From positions 20,678 to 84,677 of the forward strand of contig JALOAH010000004.1 in assembly GCA_023228865.1 (NCBI GenBank): a stretch of DNA of 64,000 nucleotides. Direction: 5' to 3'. Of this stretch, positions 1 through 8,914 are shown one piece after another; the first letter of the stretch is position 1, and every line of letters begins with the position of its first letter. A program made the position numbers and the translations under genes. Under the pieces are notes generated by a model. That model was not told the DNA's origin. It saw only the letters and a program-made list of their open reading frames with translations, and searched no databases. The stretch comes from Porticoccaceae bacterium (lineage in GTDB: Bacteria; Pseudomonadota; Gammaproteobacteria; Pseudomonadales; Porticoccaceae).

Positions 1-873
1 TGTATTTATGGCTGTGTCGTGACCGGCAAAGCCGATGACACCGCGAAACAAGCGATGGTAAGGGTTGATCAGCCCTTTGCCGTGGGGTGTGGCCACCACA
101 GAGGCATTCAGGGTTTCGGCGGTATCGAGAATGGCGGCGATGGCTTTGCTAGCCTCCCCGCCAACAATCAATACCGGGCGCTTGCTGGAGCCAAGCAGGG
201 TGTAAAACCTGTCGAAGGCGATGGTATCGAGAAGTTTTTCTTCCGATGCCAGGGTTTCGAGCCCATAAAATTGTGGCTGGCTATCGCTGAATTCTTTCAA
301 AATGTCGATGGGAATGCTCAGGTGGACAGGCCCCATCGGCGAGCGAAATGCGGTCATTATGGCGGCAGCAAGTTTGTGTTCCAGCTGACTCGAATGGGAC
401 ACCAGGGAATTGTATCTGGTGATAGTTTGAAAAATGGCCAGGGTATTGGTGCCCGTGCAGGAGGATTCTTGCAAAGCGCCTCGGCCAAAAGAGTCCAGCG
501 CCGTTTGCGCAGTAATAATCAACAGGGGAATGTTATTGGCGTGGGCCGATGCAACTCCGGTCACCAAGTTGGTGGCACCAGGCCCCGTGGTGGCAAAGCA
601 GACGCCAAGCTTGCCGGACGACTGATAATAGCCATCCGCCATAAAAGCCGCCCCGCTTTCATGGCGTGCCATCACACAGCTTGGCCCGCCGCGGCGACCA
701 CTGCGAGCCAATGCATCGACAAAAGGCTCTATGGCGCCCCCAGGAACGCCAAAGACATAGTCAACGCCCAACCTTTCGAGATAGCTGACAATAAGATCAC
801 TCAACTGGTTAGCTTTTTTCTGGGGTTCACAAGCTTTCCCTGTTACAGGATCTTTTGACACGACTCTTTCCAT
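1..873 (-). CDS. Thiamine-pyrophosphate enzyme, acetolactate synthase-like (C-terminus outside window)
   Basis: This is the first 291 residues of a TPP-dependent enzyme of the acetolactate synthase/POX family; the rest lies beyond the left edge. The N-terminal pyrimidine-binding domain is clear: FGVPGGA near residues 41-47, a catalytic-type glutamate in RHESGAAFMADGY (Glu72), and TTGPGATN at 95-102. The central domain begins near residue 200 with the LIVGGEASKA stretch. A short extension of about 20 residues, SKDPVTGKACEPQKK, precedes the domain and is unusual for IlvB/IlvI. No small regulatory subunit is next to it on the side visible here. The family includes acetolactate synthase, glyoxylate carboligase and sulfoacetaldehyde acetyltransferase, so the substrate cannot be fixed from this half. 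The ATG at 873 is the first start in frame. Confidence 0.8.
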   Translation of the reverse strand, partial: MERVVSKDPVTGKACEPQKKANQLSDLIVSYLERLGVDYVFGVPGGAIEPFVDALARSGRRGGPSCVMARHESGAAFMADGYYQSSGKLGVCFATTGPGATNLVTGVASAHANNIPLLIITAQTALDSFGRGALQESSCTGTNTLAIFQTITRYNSLVSHSSQLEHKLAAAIMTAFRSPMGPVHLSIPIDILKEFSDSQPQFYGLETLASEEKLLDTIAFDRFYTLLGSSKRPVLIVGGEASKAIAAILDTAETLNASVVATPHGKGLINPYHRLFRGVIGFAGHDTAINT

Positions 874-1134
874 GAATTTGCCCAATAAATAACCAGTTAC
901 CTGAAAAAATTAAAGTTTCTTACGAGCTTTATTATCGACTTTATTGGCTGTCACTTTCAATAAAATTGGATGATAAACCTGCGGCAAATCGTTAATACAC
1001 CACTTTCAGCACAATTGTATAGGAGAGTGTAAAGATTTTTATTCTGGCAACAAGCGATAAGCAGTGAAGCGGGGAAAATTTTCCCCGTGCCCAGAAAACG
1101 GGAAGGCGCAAAGATCGTCGGGAGACTCTGCAGG
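874..1134. other. Intergenic gap without a recognisable gene
   Basis: This stretch separates the TPP enzyme from the comEA-like gene, both on the minus strand. It should hold the promoter of the TPP enzyme. I see AT-rich sequence but no promoter good enough to call, and no convincing small ORF. A 60-codon minus-strand frame at 957-1139 has no family signature and runs into the terminator, so I do not call it. Confidence 0.5.
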
Positions 1135-1164
1135 GGCAAAAAATAACCCGGCCTGGGCCGGGTT
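1135..1164 (-). terminator. Rho-independent terminator of the comEA-like gene
   Basis: On the minus strand a GC-rich stem AACCCGGCC/GGCCGGGTT (1145-1164) is followed by a T-rich run (TTATTTTTTG). It lies just 3' of the comEA-like stop codon. Confidence 0.85.
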
Positions 1165-1179
1165 ACCGGGAATGATCAA

Positions 1180-1503
1180 TCAGAAGCTAATTCGTGATGC
1201 ATTCTTTTCAATCACCTTTTCTCCCACGCCCTTGATGTTTAGCAGTTCTTCCAGAGACGTAAAAGACCCATTTTTCTCCCTGTAGGCGACGATGGCTTCA
1301 GCGCGCTTCTCACCGATACCGGTCAAAGCATCAGCAATTTCACTTGCCGACGCCTTGTTGATATTGACGGTGGTTGTCGCCTCGGAAGCCGCTGCCTGGT
1401 TGCTTTTAGCCTCAACCGCATGCAGCTGGGACTGCCAGCCAAGGACTGTGAACAGAAGGGCAAAAAAGCAAAGGGTACGGCGAATAGATATGAGGTTATC
1501 CAT
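1180..1503 (-). CDS. ComEA-like periplasmic helix-hairpin-helix DNA-binding protein
   Basis: A 107-residue protein with an N-terminal signal peptide (hydrophobic LCFFALLFTVLGW at 11-23, likely cleaved after SQLHA near residue 29) and a ComEA-type helix-hairpin-helix pair at about 46-101: VNINKASASEIADALTGIG then LLNIKGVGEKVIEKN. ComEA proteins bind double-stranded DNA outside the inner membrane during natural transformation; many short gammaproteobacterial homologues have no proven role. The start chosen is the ATG at 1503, which has AAGGAG six bases upstream; a longer reading from 1572 would add 23 residues before the signal peptide. It is a single gene between its own terminator and pyrF. 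Confidence 0.85.
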   Translation of the reverse strand: MDNLISIRRTLCFFALLFTVLGWQSQLHAVEAKSNQAAASEATTTVNINKASASEIADALTGIGEKRAEAIVAYREKNGSFTSLEELLNIKGVGEKVIEKNASRISF

Positions 1504-1656
1504 AACATGCTCCTTGAAAAATAGCAGGGTTTTAGGTTTGGGGAGCGTCTTAAACCCTTGCAGGCAATTCATTTGCCGTTGCGAAAATCTTCAACCTGCT
1601 GCTGAGAAGCCCGCAGCGTTTAAGATGTTCTCCCTGTGAACAACCGTGTCCACGGG

Positions 1657-2403
1657 CTAATGATTACCAACTTCAGCGATAATTTCAAGTAATGACTGGC
1701 GCGGATTGCTGGCCGCCGTGATCGGGCGACCGATAACAAGGTGGGTGCTCCCCGCCTGCAGTGCCCGGCTGGGAGTCATAATTCTGACCTGATCGTTTTG
1801 GGCGGCGCTTAAAGGTCGAATGCCCGGGGTCACCCGGAGAAAATCACTACCAGCAACACAGACTATGTCCCCGGCTTCATGGGCGGAGCAGACGACGCCG
1901 TCGAGGCCACAGTCTTTGGTGAGTTTCGCAAGCCTGAGGACATGCTCGGTAGGTGAACTGGCAATGCCAATTTCTTTCAAGTCATCAAGCCCCATGCTGG
2001 TGAGCACAGTGACCCCTATCAGGAGAGTAGATGAGCCCATGACAGACAACTGCCCTGCCGCCGCCTCCATCATGCGGCGGCCGCCGGATGCGTGAACATT
2101 GACCATCCAAACACCCAAATCTGCAGCCGCAGCCACCGCTTTTGCAGTGGTATTGGGAATATCGTGAAATTTGAGATCGAGAAAAACATCAAAGTCGAGG
2201 TCAACAAGCTTGGCAACCAGGCCAGGGCCTTCACGGGTAAAAAGCTCTTTGCCAACCTTGAGGCGGCAAAGCCCCGGCTCCAGCTGGGCAACAAGATCTA
2301 GGGCGGCGGCACCGCTATCGAAATCGAGAGCGACAATAATTGGCGATTCTCCCTGGTTAAAACGCGGTGACAGCTTGGTGTTCAAATCAGATTCCAACGT
2401 CAC
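1657..2403 (-). CDS. pyrF: Orotidine 5'-phosphate decarboxylase
   Basis: Catalyses the last step of UMP synthesis, decarboxylation of OMP. The signature [10 protein letters not shown] is present with the charged catalytic residues Asp76, Lys78 and Asp81 (numbering from GTG 2403), and the phosphate-binding end VIGRPITAA lies near the C-terminus. The sequence ends with a normal TIM-barrel tail, 248 residues in all, slightly longer than usual because of about 20 extra N-terminal residues. Two in-frame GTG codons are possible (2409 and 2403). GAGGAG lies five bases before 2403 but abuts 2409, so 2403 is preferred. The gene follows lapA by 12 bases and is probably cotranscribed with it. Confidence 0.95.
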   Translation of the reverse strand: MTLESDLNTKLSPRFNQGESPIIVALDFDSGAAALDLVAQLEPGLCRLKVGKELFTREGPGLVAKLVDLDFDVFLDLKFHDIPNTTAKAVAAAADLGVWMVNVHASGGRRMMEAAAGQLSVMGSSTLLIGVTVLTSMGLDDLKEIGIASSPTEHVLRLAKLTKDCGLDGVVCSAHEAGDIVCVAGSDFLRVTPGIRPLSAAQNDQVRIMTPSRALQAGSTHLVIGRPITAASNPRQSLLEIIAEVGNH

Positions 2404-2415
2404 AGTCACTCCTCA

Positions 2416-2667
2416 CTACACAGAGGTTTTTTTCAAACGGCGATTTTCAGCACTGGTTTTTATCACCAAGGGCAGGCTGGCCAGCAAGCCCACGGCAATG
2501 CCTGCTGTAAACATAACCAGAAGCCAGAGCCCCAGGGGCAAGGGCGCGGCTGAGAAACCGAGGAGAGTGATATCGACAACCTGGGGATTGTCCTGGGCAA
2601 CCCATAAGCCAATAAAAAAACTCAGCAACACAACCAGCCACAGGAGAATTTTTTTAATTCGAGCCAT
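2416..2667 (-). CDS. lapA: LapA-domain (DUF1049) inner-membrane protein
   Basis: An 83-residue protein with two hydrophobic helices (about 6-22 and 42-64) and a basic C-terminal tail (SAENRRLKKTSV), the layout of lipopolysaccharide assembly protein A. In E. coli LapA works with LapB on LPS transport and FtsH-dependent control of LpxC; no lapB is visible here. The ATG at 2667 has GGAG seven bases upstream; a longer reading would start inside the upstream terminator. It sits between ihfB and pyrF. Confidence 0.85.
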   Translation of the reverse strand: MARIKKILLWLVVLLSFFIGLWVAQDNPQVVDITLLGFSAAPLPLGLWLLVMFTAGIAVGLLASLPLVIKTSAENRRLKKTSV

Positions 2668-2677
2668 CGTCGTCTCC

Positions 2678-2706
2678 AAAAAAAATGGCAAGGAATTACC
2701 TTGCCA
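2678..2706 (-). terminator. Intrinsic terminator/attenuator between ihfB and lapA
   Basis: On the minus strand TGGCAAGG-TAATT-CCTTGCCA is followed at once by eight T residues. The Shine-Dalgarno GGAG of lapA starts directly after the T run, so any readthrough RNA carries the hairpin immediately before the lapA ribosome binding site. Confidence 0.85.
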
Positions 2707-2730
2707 CTCAGCATCCTTCAATCTCTAGAA

Positions 2731-3027
2731 TCAGCCTTTGTTTGTCAGGCTATCATTCACTCTTTCTTTCAAGTCCTTGCCGGGCTTGAAGTAGGGAACA
2801 TATTTCCCTGTCAACTCAACAGAGTCGCCGGTTTTCGGGTTTCTCCCCACCCGCGGAGCGCGATAATGGAGACAAAAACTGCCAAACCCGCGAATCTCAA
2901 TGCGCTGATTGTGAACCAGCGCCTGAGTCATTTTTTCGAGTATCATTTTCACCGCCAGCTCAACATCCCTCGGGGGAAGCTGTTCCTGCTGGAGGCTAAT
3001 TCGTTCAATCAATTCTGACTTGGTCAT
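2731..3027 (-). CDS. ihfB: Integration host factor beta subunit
   Basis: A 98-residue DNABII protein. The N-terminal [10 protein letters not shown], the [22 protein letters not shown] arm region (about 46-67) and the C-terminal [15 protein letters not shown] helix match IHF-beta rather than HU. With IhfA it forms a heterodimer that bends DNA at promoters, origins and recombination sites. It lies 54 bases after rpsA, the conserved gammaproteobacterial arrangement. Confidence 0.97.
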   Translation of the reverse strand: MTKSELIERISLQQEQLPPRDVELAVKMILEKMTQALVHNQRIEIRGFGSFCLHYRAPRVGRNPKTGDSVELTGKYVPYFKPGKDLKERVNDSLTNKG

Positions 3028-3053
3028 AACAGATTGCGCCTGTGAAGGATAAC

Positions 3054-3071
3054 GGGCAGCCGAAGCCGCCC
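3054..3071 (-). other. UUCG-capped hairpin between rpsA and ihfB
   Basis: The minus strand reads GGGCGGC-TTCG-GCTGCCC, a seven-pair stem with a stable tetraloop. No T run follows, so it is more likely an mRNA stability or processing element than a terminator. Confidence 0.55.
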
Positions 3072-3081
3072 GCCCAGGTTT

Positions 3082-4764
3082 TTACTTATCGCGACCTTCC
3101 ATTTGTGCCTTGATCAGGTCACCGATGGTGGTGGGCGCAATGGCCTCAGCTTCCTGCTTGCGTAAATCGCGCACAGCGGCTTTTTCTTCTTCAACGTCTT
3201 TCGCTTTAATGGAAAGTCCAATCTGGCGATTTTTGCGGTCGACGTTAATGATCTTAACTTCAACTTCATCGCCGGCATTGAGGGCATTTCTGGCGTCTTC
3301 AACCTTGTCACGGGAAATTTCAGAGGCTTTCAGCATGCCTTCAATTTCGCCGGCGAGGGTAATGATCGCGCCCTTGGCATCCACGTCCTTGACAACGCCT
3401 TTAACGATGGCACCTTTGTCGTTTTCGGCAACATAGGCGTTAAAGGGATCGTCAGCCAGTTGCTTGACACCCAGGGAAATGCGCTCGCGCTCGGGATCAA
3501 CGGCAAGAATAACGGTTTCCAGCTCGTCGCCTTTCTTGAAGTTGCGCACCACTTCTTCGCCGTTCTCGTTCCAGGACAGGTCGGACAGGTGAACCAGGCC
3601 GTCAATGCCGCCGTCGAGGCCGATGAAGATTCCGAAATCAGTGATCGACTTGATGGTGCCGGAAATTTTATCGCCTTTGGCGTGCTTGTTGCCAAAATCG
3701 TCCCAGGGATTGACATGACACTGCTTGATACCCAGGGAAATTCTGCGACGCTCTTCGTCGATATCGAGAATCATCACTTCAACTTCATCGCCAAGTTGAA
3801 CGACTTTGGAGGGGTGAATATTCTTGTTGGTCCAATCCATTTCGGAAACGTGAACCAGGCCTTCGACACCGTCTTCGAGTTCGGCAAAACAGCCGTAATC
3901 GGTGAGGTTGGTAACCCGTGCCTTGACTTTGGTGTTCTCGGGGTAGCGGGCTTTGATATCCGCCCAGGGATCTTCACCCATTTGCTTGAGGCCGAGGGAA
4001 ACGCGGTTGCGCTCGCGGTCAAACTTCAGCACCTTGACGTCAATTTCGTCGCCAACATTGACAATTTCACTGGGGTGCTTGATGCGTTTCCAGGACATGT
4101 CAGTGATATGGAGAAGGCCATCGATACCGCCGAGGTCAACAAAGGCACCGTAATCGGTAAGGTTCTTGACCACACCCTTGAGAGTAGAGCCCTCTTCCAG
4201 ATTGCTGAGCAGTTCATCGCGCTCTGCAGAGTTGACGGCTTCCATAACCGCACGACGGGAAACAACAACGTTGTTGCGTTTCTGATCGAGTTTAATAACC
4301 TTGAATTCGAGGGGTTTGTCTTCGAGGTGGGTAGTTTCGCGCATGGGGCGAACATCCACAAGAGAGCCTGGAAGGAAAGCGCGCAGGCCGTTGACGTCAA
4401 CGGTAAAGCCGCCCTTAACCTTGCCACTGATGACACCGATAACCACTTCGTCTGCGGCGTGGGCTTTTTCAAGCACAGTCCAGGATTCCTGACGGCGGGC
4501 TTTTTCACGGGACAGTCGGGTAGCGCCAAAACCATCTTCAACCGATTCAAGGGCAACCTGGACTTCATCGCCAATGGCAAGATTGAATTCGCCATTATCA
4601 TCGACAAACTGGCTGACAGGGATGATACCTTCGGACTTCAGTCCGGTATAAACGGTAACCCAATCCTTATCTATATCGATAACCACACCGGTGACAATGG
4701 CGCCGGGGGTCATTTCAATGGTTTTTAAACTCTCTTCAAAAAGATCTGCAAAGCTTTCGCTCAT
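3082..4764 (-). CDS. rpsA: 30S ribosomal protein S1
   Basis: A 560-residue protein with six S1 RNA-binding repeats, the full length for a gammaproteobacterial S1. Repeats are recognisable by recurring patterns such as [20 protein letters not shown] (repeat 3) and [10 protein letters not shown] (repeat 4). S1 captures mRNA on the small subunit and helps initiate translation on weak ribosome binding sites. It lies downstream of cmk and upstream of ihfB. The ATG at 4764 has no good Shine-Dalgarno sequence, as in E. coli rpsA, where S1 represses its own synthesis. Confidence 0.98.
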   Translation of the reverse strand: MSESFADLFEESLKTIEMTPGAIVTGVVIDIDKDWVTVYTGLKSEGIIPVSQFVDDNGEFNLAIGDEVQVALESVEDGFGATRLSREKARRQESWTVLEKAHAADEVVIGVISGKVKGGFTVDVNGLRAFLPGSLVDVRPMRETTHLEDKPLEFKVIKLDQKRNNVVVSRRAVMEAVNSAERDELLSNLEEGSTLKGVVKNLTDYGAFVDLGGIDGLLHITDMSWKRIKHPSEIVNVGDEIDVKVLKFDRERNRVSLGLKQMGEDPWADIKARYPENTKVKARVTNLTDYGCFAELEDGVEGLVHVSEMDWTNKNIHPSKVVQLGDEVEVMILDIDEERRRISLGIKQCHVNPWDDFGNKHAKGDKISGTIKSITDFGIFIGLDGGIDGLVHLSDLSWNENGEEVVRNFKKGDELETVILAVDPERERISLGVKQLADDPFNAYVAENDKGAIVKGVVKDVDAKGAIITLAGEIEGMLKASEISRDKVEDARNALNAGDEVEVKIINVDRKNRQIGLSIKAKDVEEEKAAVRDLRKQEAEAIAPTTIGDLIKAQMEGRDK

Positions 4765-4784
4765 TTATGTATACCTGTATGAAT

Positions 4785-4821
4785 TGGGGTTGGTACCCCA
4801 GCCACACCGCCAGTTGTGTGG
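4785..4821 (-). promoter_or_regulatory. Structured leader of rpsA
   Basis: Two hairpins lie in the 5' leader on the minus strand: CCACAC/GTGTGG (4802-4821) and TGGGGT/ACCCCA (4785-4800), the second ending about 20 bases before the rpsA start. Together with the missing Shine-Dalgarno this resembles the known folded rpsA leader used for autogenous control by S1. Confidence 0.55.
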
Positions 4822-4894
4822 GTCTGTTTAAAAAGGAAACACTGCTGCAATCCTGGCTGGACATCAGCATTTCCGAAAAAATATTGCCCTCTGG

Positions 4895-5572
4895 TCAAAA
4901 GTTGACTTCGGCAACCACGGCCTCAAAGACTTCTGCTATGGTCTTGCCGGTGGTATCCACAAGGATAGCATCGCTGGCAGGCACCAGGGGCGATACATCC
5001 CTTGTCATATCCCGCTCATCGCGGCAGCGGACAGTTTCCTCAAGGGCGGCAAGGCTAACATTTTCCCCTTTACCAATCAACTGGTTATAGCGTCTTTGCG
5101 CCCTTTCTTGCACGGATGCAGTGAGAAAAATCTTCACATCCGCCTCAGGGAACACCACCGTGCCCATATCGCGACCATCGGCAACCAATCCCGGAGCCAC
5201 TGCAAATGCGCGCTGGCGCTCAAGGAGCGCGTCGCGAACATCGGGAACCGCAGCAACGATGGAAGCACCAGAGCCAATCTCCTCGCTGCGAATACGGTCA
5301 GTGACCACCTCCCCCTCGAGGATAACCTGGGGAGAGTCCTCCCCCGAATTCATCACAAAGGAAATATCCATATGGGCGGCAAGCACCGCCAGCTCCTCGT
5401 TGTTGTCCCAGGCAACCTTGTGGTGCCGAGCCGCCAGCGCCAGCAACCGGTAAAGAGCACCACTGTCGAGATAATGAAAACCGAGACGAGCTGCAAGCAT
5501 CTGGCAAATCGTGCCTTTCCCGGCGCCGCTGGGGCCGTCAACGGTGATGATTCTTACGGGGTTCGGATTCAT
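4895..5572 (-). CDS. cmk: Cytidylate kinase
   Basis: A 225-residue CMP/dCMP kinase. The P-loop GPSGAGKGTI is at 13-22, the YRLLALAARH region follows, and the CMP-specific segment VADGRDMGTVVFPEA sits in the second half. It converts CMP and dCMP to diphosphates. Its ATG overlaps the aroA stop codon by four bases, so it is translationally coupled to the tyrA-aroA gene and leads into rpsA. Confidence 0.97.
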   Translation of the reverse strand: MNPNPVRIITVDGPSGAGKGTICQMLAARLGFHYLDSGALYRLLALAARHHKVAWDNNEELAVLAAHMDISFVMNSGEDSPQVILEGEVVTDRIRSEEIGSGASIVAAVPDVRDALLERQRAFAVAPGLVADGRDMGTVVFPEADVKIFLTASVQERAQRRYNQLIGKGENVSLAALEETVRCRDERDMTRDVSPLVPASDAILVDTTGKTIAEVFEAVVAEVNF

Positions 5573-7806
5573 TCTTTTAGCTCCGCAAGATTAAAACCCG
5601 CCGCCGTTGCCAGGGAAACAAACCCCGGAAAGGACGTTGCCACATTCTGACAATCGTCAATTGTGATGGTGCCCTCTGCGACCAGTCCGGCGACGGCAAA
5701 GGACATGGCGATGCGATGATCGTCACAGCTATGGACTCGACCGCCACCCATTTTGCCTCCGGTGATGATTATGCCGTCAGGGGTGGGCACGGCATCTACG
5801 CCGAGAATAATCAGACCATCGGCCATCGCCTGAATGCGATCGCTCTCTTTAACCCGCAACTCTTCGGCGCCGGTGAGTATGGTTTTACCTTCGGCGCAGG
5901 CGGCGGCGACGAAAATTGCCGGAAACTCATCAATGGCGAGGGGCACCTGGTCTTCAGGAATATTGATGCCTTTCAATTTTGCATAGCGCACCTGGATATC
6001 CGCCACGGGCTCTCCCCCCACAAGGCGCTCATTCAGCAGGCAAATATCCGCACCCATCAAGCGAAGGATATTGACCACGCCCACCCGCGTGGGGTTGATG
6101 CCCACGTGTTCAAGGATAATGTCAGAACCCGGTACAATACTGGCCGCCACCATAAAAAAGGCCGCCGAGGAAATATCTGCGGGAACGTCGATATCACAGG
6201 CCTGGAGTTCGCCACCGCCGATAACACTGGCCACCGAACCTGCCTTTTTGACCCTGTAGCCAAAACCCTGAAGCATGCGCTCGGTGTGATCCCTGGTGGG
6301 AGCCGGTTCGGTCACCACAGTTTCGCCCTCGGCATAGAGGCCGGCAAGCAACACAGCGGATTTTACCTGTGCACTCGCCATTGGCAGTTGATAGTCAATG
6401 CCTTTAAGGGTGTGACCGCCATGGATTTTCAAGGGCGGGCGCCCCGCTTCTGCCGTGTCTATGTGCGCCCCCATCAACGCCAGTGGATCGGACACCCGTT
6501 TCATGGGACGCTTTGATAAAGAATCATCCCCGGTCATCACCACATCAAACGACTGGGCGGCCAGCAAGCCGGCGAGAAGCCGCATGGAGGTGCCGGAGTT
6601 GCCCAGGTAGATGGGGCCAGGCGGCGCTTTGAGGCCGCGCATGCCGACGCCGTGAATGGTCACCACTCCGCTGGTGGGCCCTTCGATAACCACCCCCATG
6701 TCGCGAAAAGCCTGGAGCGTAGCCAGACTGTCTTCGCCCTCCAAAAAGCCTGTTACACGGGTGACACCCTTGGCAAGAGACCCCAGCATGATGGATCGGT
6801 GGGAAATGGATTTGTCTCCGGGAACCCGCACTCGGCCGGTCAGGGGAGCCGTGGCTGAGGAGGTGCGAAAAATAAGTTTGGTATTGTCCATAGGCTCTAG
6901 AAAGGTCTTTTTTTCAAGCATTTTTGTGAAATGGTTGCGGGCTTCTCTGGCTCGAGTAAACACGCCCATGATGTAATCACTATCACCGTTGATAATTGCG
7001 GTGCGCAGGGTAGCAAAATTTTCTGTCAGTTTGTCAAACACCTGAATAATGGCTTGGTTATTGGCAAGACAAATATCATGCCACATAACAGGGTCGCTGC
7101 TTGCTATGCGGGTGAAGTCGCGAAAACCGCCGGCGGCATAGCGGAAAATCTCACGGTTTTCCTTCATTGCCGCGAGGGTATCAACCAGAGAAAAGGCGAG
7201 CATGTGGGGCAAATGACTGGTGGCGGCCAAGACCTCGTCATGCTCTTCCACCGGCATCAGTGAAACCTTGGCTCCCACGCCCTGCCACAGGTAGCGGACA
7301 CGCTCAATATGCTGGGAAGAGGTTTCAGCCTCAGGGGTCAGGATGACGCGGTGATCCACGTAAAGATCGCCATTGGCGGCTTCGACACCACTTTTTTCAG
7401 CTCCGGCAATGGGGTGGCCAGGAACAAACTGTGGCGGCATAGTGCCGTAGATGTCTCTGACAGCATCGACCACAGAACCCTTTACGCTGGCCGCATCCGT
7501 AATGGTGACTTCGCAATTGAGATGGCGATGTAACTCCACCAGGGTCTGGCGCACCGTCAAGGTGGGAACGCAGACCACAACCACATCGCCGGCGCCAAGA
7601 GCCGGGAGAATATTCGCGGCATCGCTGTAGACACTGTCGACCACGCCCATTTTCAGGGCTGTATCGAGAGTGGACTGGCGCCTCGACACACCGATAACCT
7701 CGCGGCACAACCCCCTTTCCCTGGCCGCTTTGGCAAGACTGCCGCCTATGAGGCCAAGGCCATAAATGAGCAGTCGCCCTATTTGCACGGGTTGTTCCTT
7801 TGACAT
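5569..7806 (-). CDS. tyrA-aroA: Fused prephenate dehydrogenase / 3-phosphoshikimate 1-carboxyvinyltransferase
   Basis: A 745-residue two-domain enzyme. Residues 1 to about 305 are a TyrA-type dehydrogenase: NAD-binding GLGLIGGSL at 16-24, HPIAGAEKSG at 131-140 and ATSHLPH with catalytic-type His198. From about 306 an EPSP synthase begins, with PGDKSISHR at 329-337, LGNSGTSMRLL and DDHRIAMSFA. The first half leads to tyrosine; the second makes EPSP in the shikimate pathway. The fusion is known in Pseudomonas and relatives. The ATG at 7806 gives the proper TyrA N-terminus; the open frame upstream only overlaps pheA. No serC or hisC lies between it and gyrA. Confidence 0.96.
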   Translation of the reverse strand: MSKEQPVQIGRLLIYGLGLIGGSLAKAARERGLCREVIGVSRRQSTLDTALKMGVVDSVYSDAANILPALGAGDVVVVCVPTLTVRQTLVELHRHLNCEVTITDAASVKGSVVDAVRDIYGTMPPQFVPGHPIAGAEKSGVEAANGDLYVDHRVILTPEAETSSQHIERVRYLWQGVGAKVSLMPVEEHDEVLAATSHLPHMLAFSLVDTLAAMKENREIFRYAAGGFRDFTRIASSDPVMWHDICLANNQAIIQVFDKLTENFATLRTAIINGDSDYIMGVFTRAREARNHFTKMLEKKTFLEPMDNTKLIFRTSSATAPLTGRVRVPGDKSISHRSIMLGSLAKGVTRVTGFLEGEDSLATLQAFRDMGVVIEGPTSGVVTIHGVGMRGLKAPPGPIYLGNSGTSMRLLAGLLAAQSFDVVMTGDDSLSKRPMKRVSDPLALMGAHIDTAEAGRPPLKIHGGHTLKGIDYQLPMASAQVKSAVLLAGLYAEGETVVTEPAPTRDHTERMLQGFGYRVKKAGSVASVIGGGELQACDIDVPADISSAAFFMVAASIVPGSDIILEHVGINPTRVGVVNILRLMGADICLLNERLVGGEPVADIQVRYAKLKGINIPEDQVPLAIDEFPAIFVAAACAEGKTILTGAEELRVKESDRIQAMADGLIILGVDAVPTPDGIIITGGKMGGGRVHSCDDHRIAMSFAVAGLVAEGTITIDDCQNVATSFPGFVSLATAAGFNLAELKE

Positions 7807-7826
7807 CGGCCTGTGATCATCCCTGT

Positions 7827-8909
7827 TCAGAGTACGGCTCTCGGATAGGAGCCGAGAATTTTCAAATCTGCGGCTTTGTTCCTGAGAATATTGAGCGCCG
7901 CGACAATATTGGCGTCCGACTGATGACCTTTGAAATCGATAAAAAACAGGTAATTCCATTTGCCACTGCTTGAAGGCCGGGTTTCCAGGCGGGTCATGTC
8001 AATATTGTGGGCACGCAGGGGCTCCAGCAATGTGTACAGGGCGCCGGGTTCATTTTTCATGGAAACAATGATGGATGTCTTGTCATCACCGCTGACCCCG
8101 AGCTCCTGGCGACCGATCACAAGAAAACGGGTGGAGTTGTCCGGGCGATCTTCAATTTTTTCCCGCAATTTCGTCAGGCCGTAGAGACTCACCGCCATAT
8201 CTCCGGCGATGGCGGCGGAATTCCATTCGCCACGCACCCTTTTTGCCGCCTCAGCATTGCTGGACACCGGAATTCGGTCGATTTTCGGGTAATGGGCATC
8301 CAGCCATTTACGGCACTGCGCCAGCGATTGGGGATGGGAATAAACCCGCGTAATCTTGGCGGGATCCGTATTGGGGCCGACGAGAAAATTTTGATGGATT
8401 CTCAGTTCCACTTCGCCGCAGATTTTCAGGGACGAATCGATAAAGCTGTCGAGGGTATGATTGACCACGCCTTCGGTGGAATTTTCAACGGGCACCACGC
8501 CGTAGTTGACGGCGCCCGCCTCCACTTCGCGAAAAACCTCGTCAATGGCGAACATCGGTATACATTGGGCAGAATGGCCAAAATGTTTGACCGCAGCCTC
8601 CTGGGTAAATGTACCTTCAGGGCCGAGAAAGGCGACACTGACCGGTTTTTCCAGCGCCAGGCAGGCGGACATGATTTCCCGGAACAGGCGCGCAATTTCT
8701 TCGTTATCCAAAGGTCCCTGGTTATTTTCCATGACCTTGCGCAGTACCTGGGCTTCCCGCTCCGGGCGGTAGAAATCTGTGGAGCCAGCGCTGATCTTTA
8801 CTTCTGCCACCTGTTGGGCACAAACCGCCCGCTGGCTTATCAGCGCCAGCAACTCATCATCAATATGGTCAATCTTCTCGCGTAAATCCTGAAGTGAAAG
8901 AGTCGTCAT
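7827..8909 (-). CDS. pheA: Bifunctional chorismate mutase / prephenate dehydratase (P-protein)
   Basis: A 360-residue enzyme. Residues 1-85 form an AroQ-type chorismate mutase (REKIDHIDDELLALISQR). Residues 91-270 form the prephenate dehydratase, with FLGPEGTFTQEAA and the catalytic motif NSTRF (Thr260-Arg261-Phe262). An ACT domain from about 278 (SIIVSMKNEPGALYTLLEPL, then ETRPS) is the phenylalanine-binding regulatory module. It makes phenylpyruvate from chorismate. It starts five bases after the gyrA stop and is followed by tyrA-aroA, so three aromatic activities share one transcript. Confidence 0.97.
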   Translation of the reverse strand: MTTLSLQDLREKIDHIDDELLALISQRAVCAQQVAEVKISAGSTDFYRPEREAQVLRKVMENNQGPLDNEEIARLFREIMSACLALEKPVSVAFLGPEGTFTQEAAVKHFGHSAQCIPMFAIDEVFREVEAGAVNYGVVPVENSTEGVVNHTLDSFIDSSLKICGEVELRIHQNFLVGPNTDPAKITRVYSHPQSLAQCRKWLDAHYPKIDRIPVSSNAEAAKRVRGEWNSAAIAGDMAVSLYGLTKLREKIEDRPDNSTRFLVIGRQELGVSGDDKTSIIVSMKNEPGALYTLLEPLRAHNIDMTRLETRPSSSGKWNYLFFIDFKGHQSDANIVAALNILRNKAADLKILGSYPRAVL

Positions 8910-8914
8910 CGCTA

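Noticed and set aside
957..1139. 60-codon minus-strand frame before the TPP enzyme gene
   Set aside because: No ribosome site or family signature; it starts in a terminator region.
3460..4728. 422-codon plus-strand open frame across rpsA
   Set aside because: It is antisense to a certain ribosomal protein gene, has no family signature, and reflects codon bias of the real frame.
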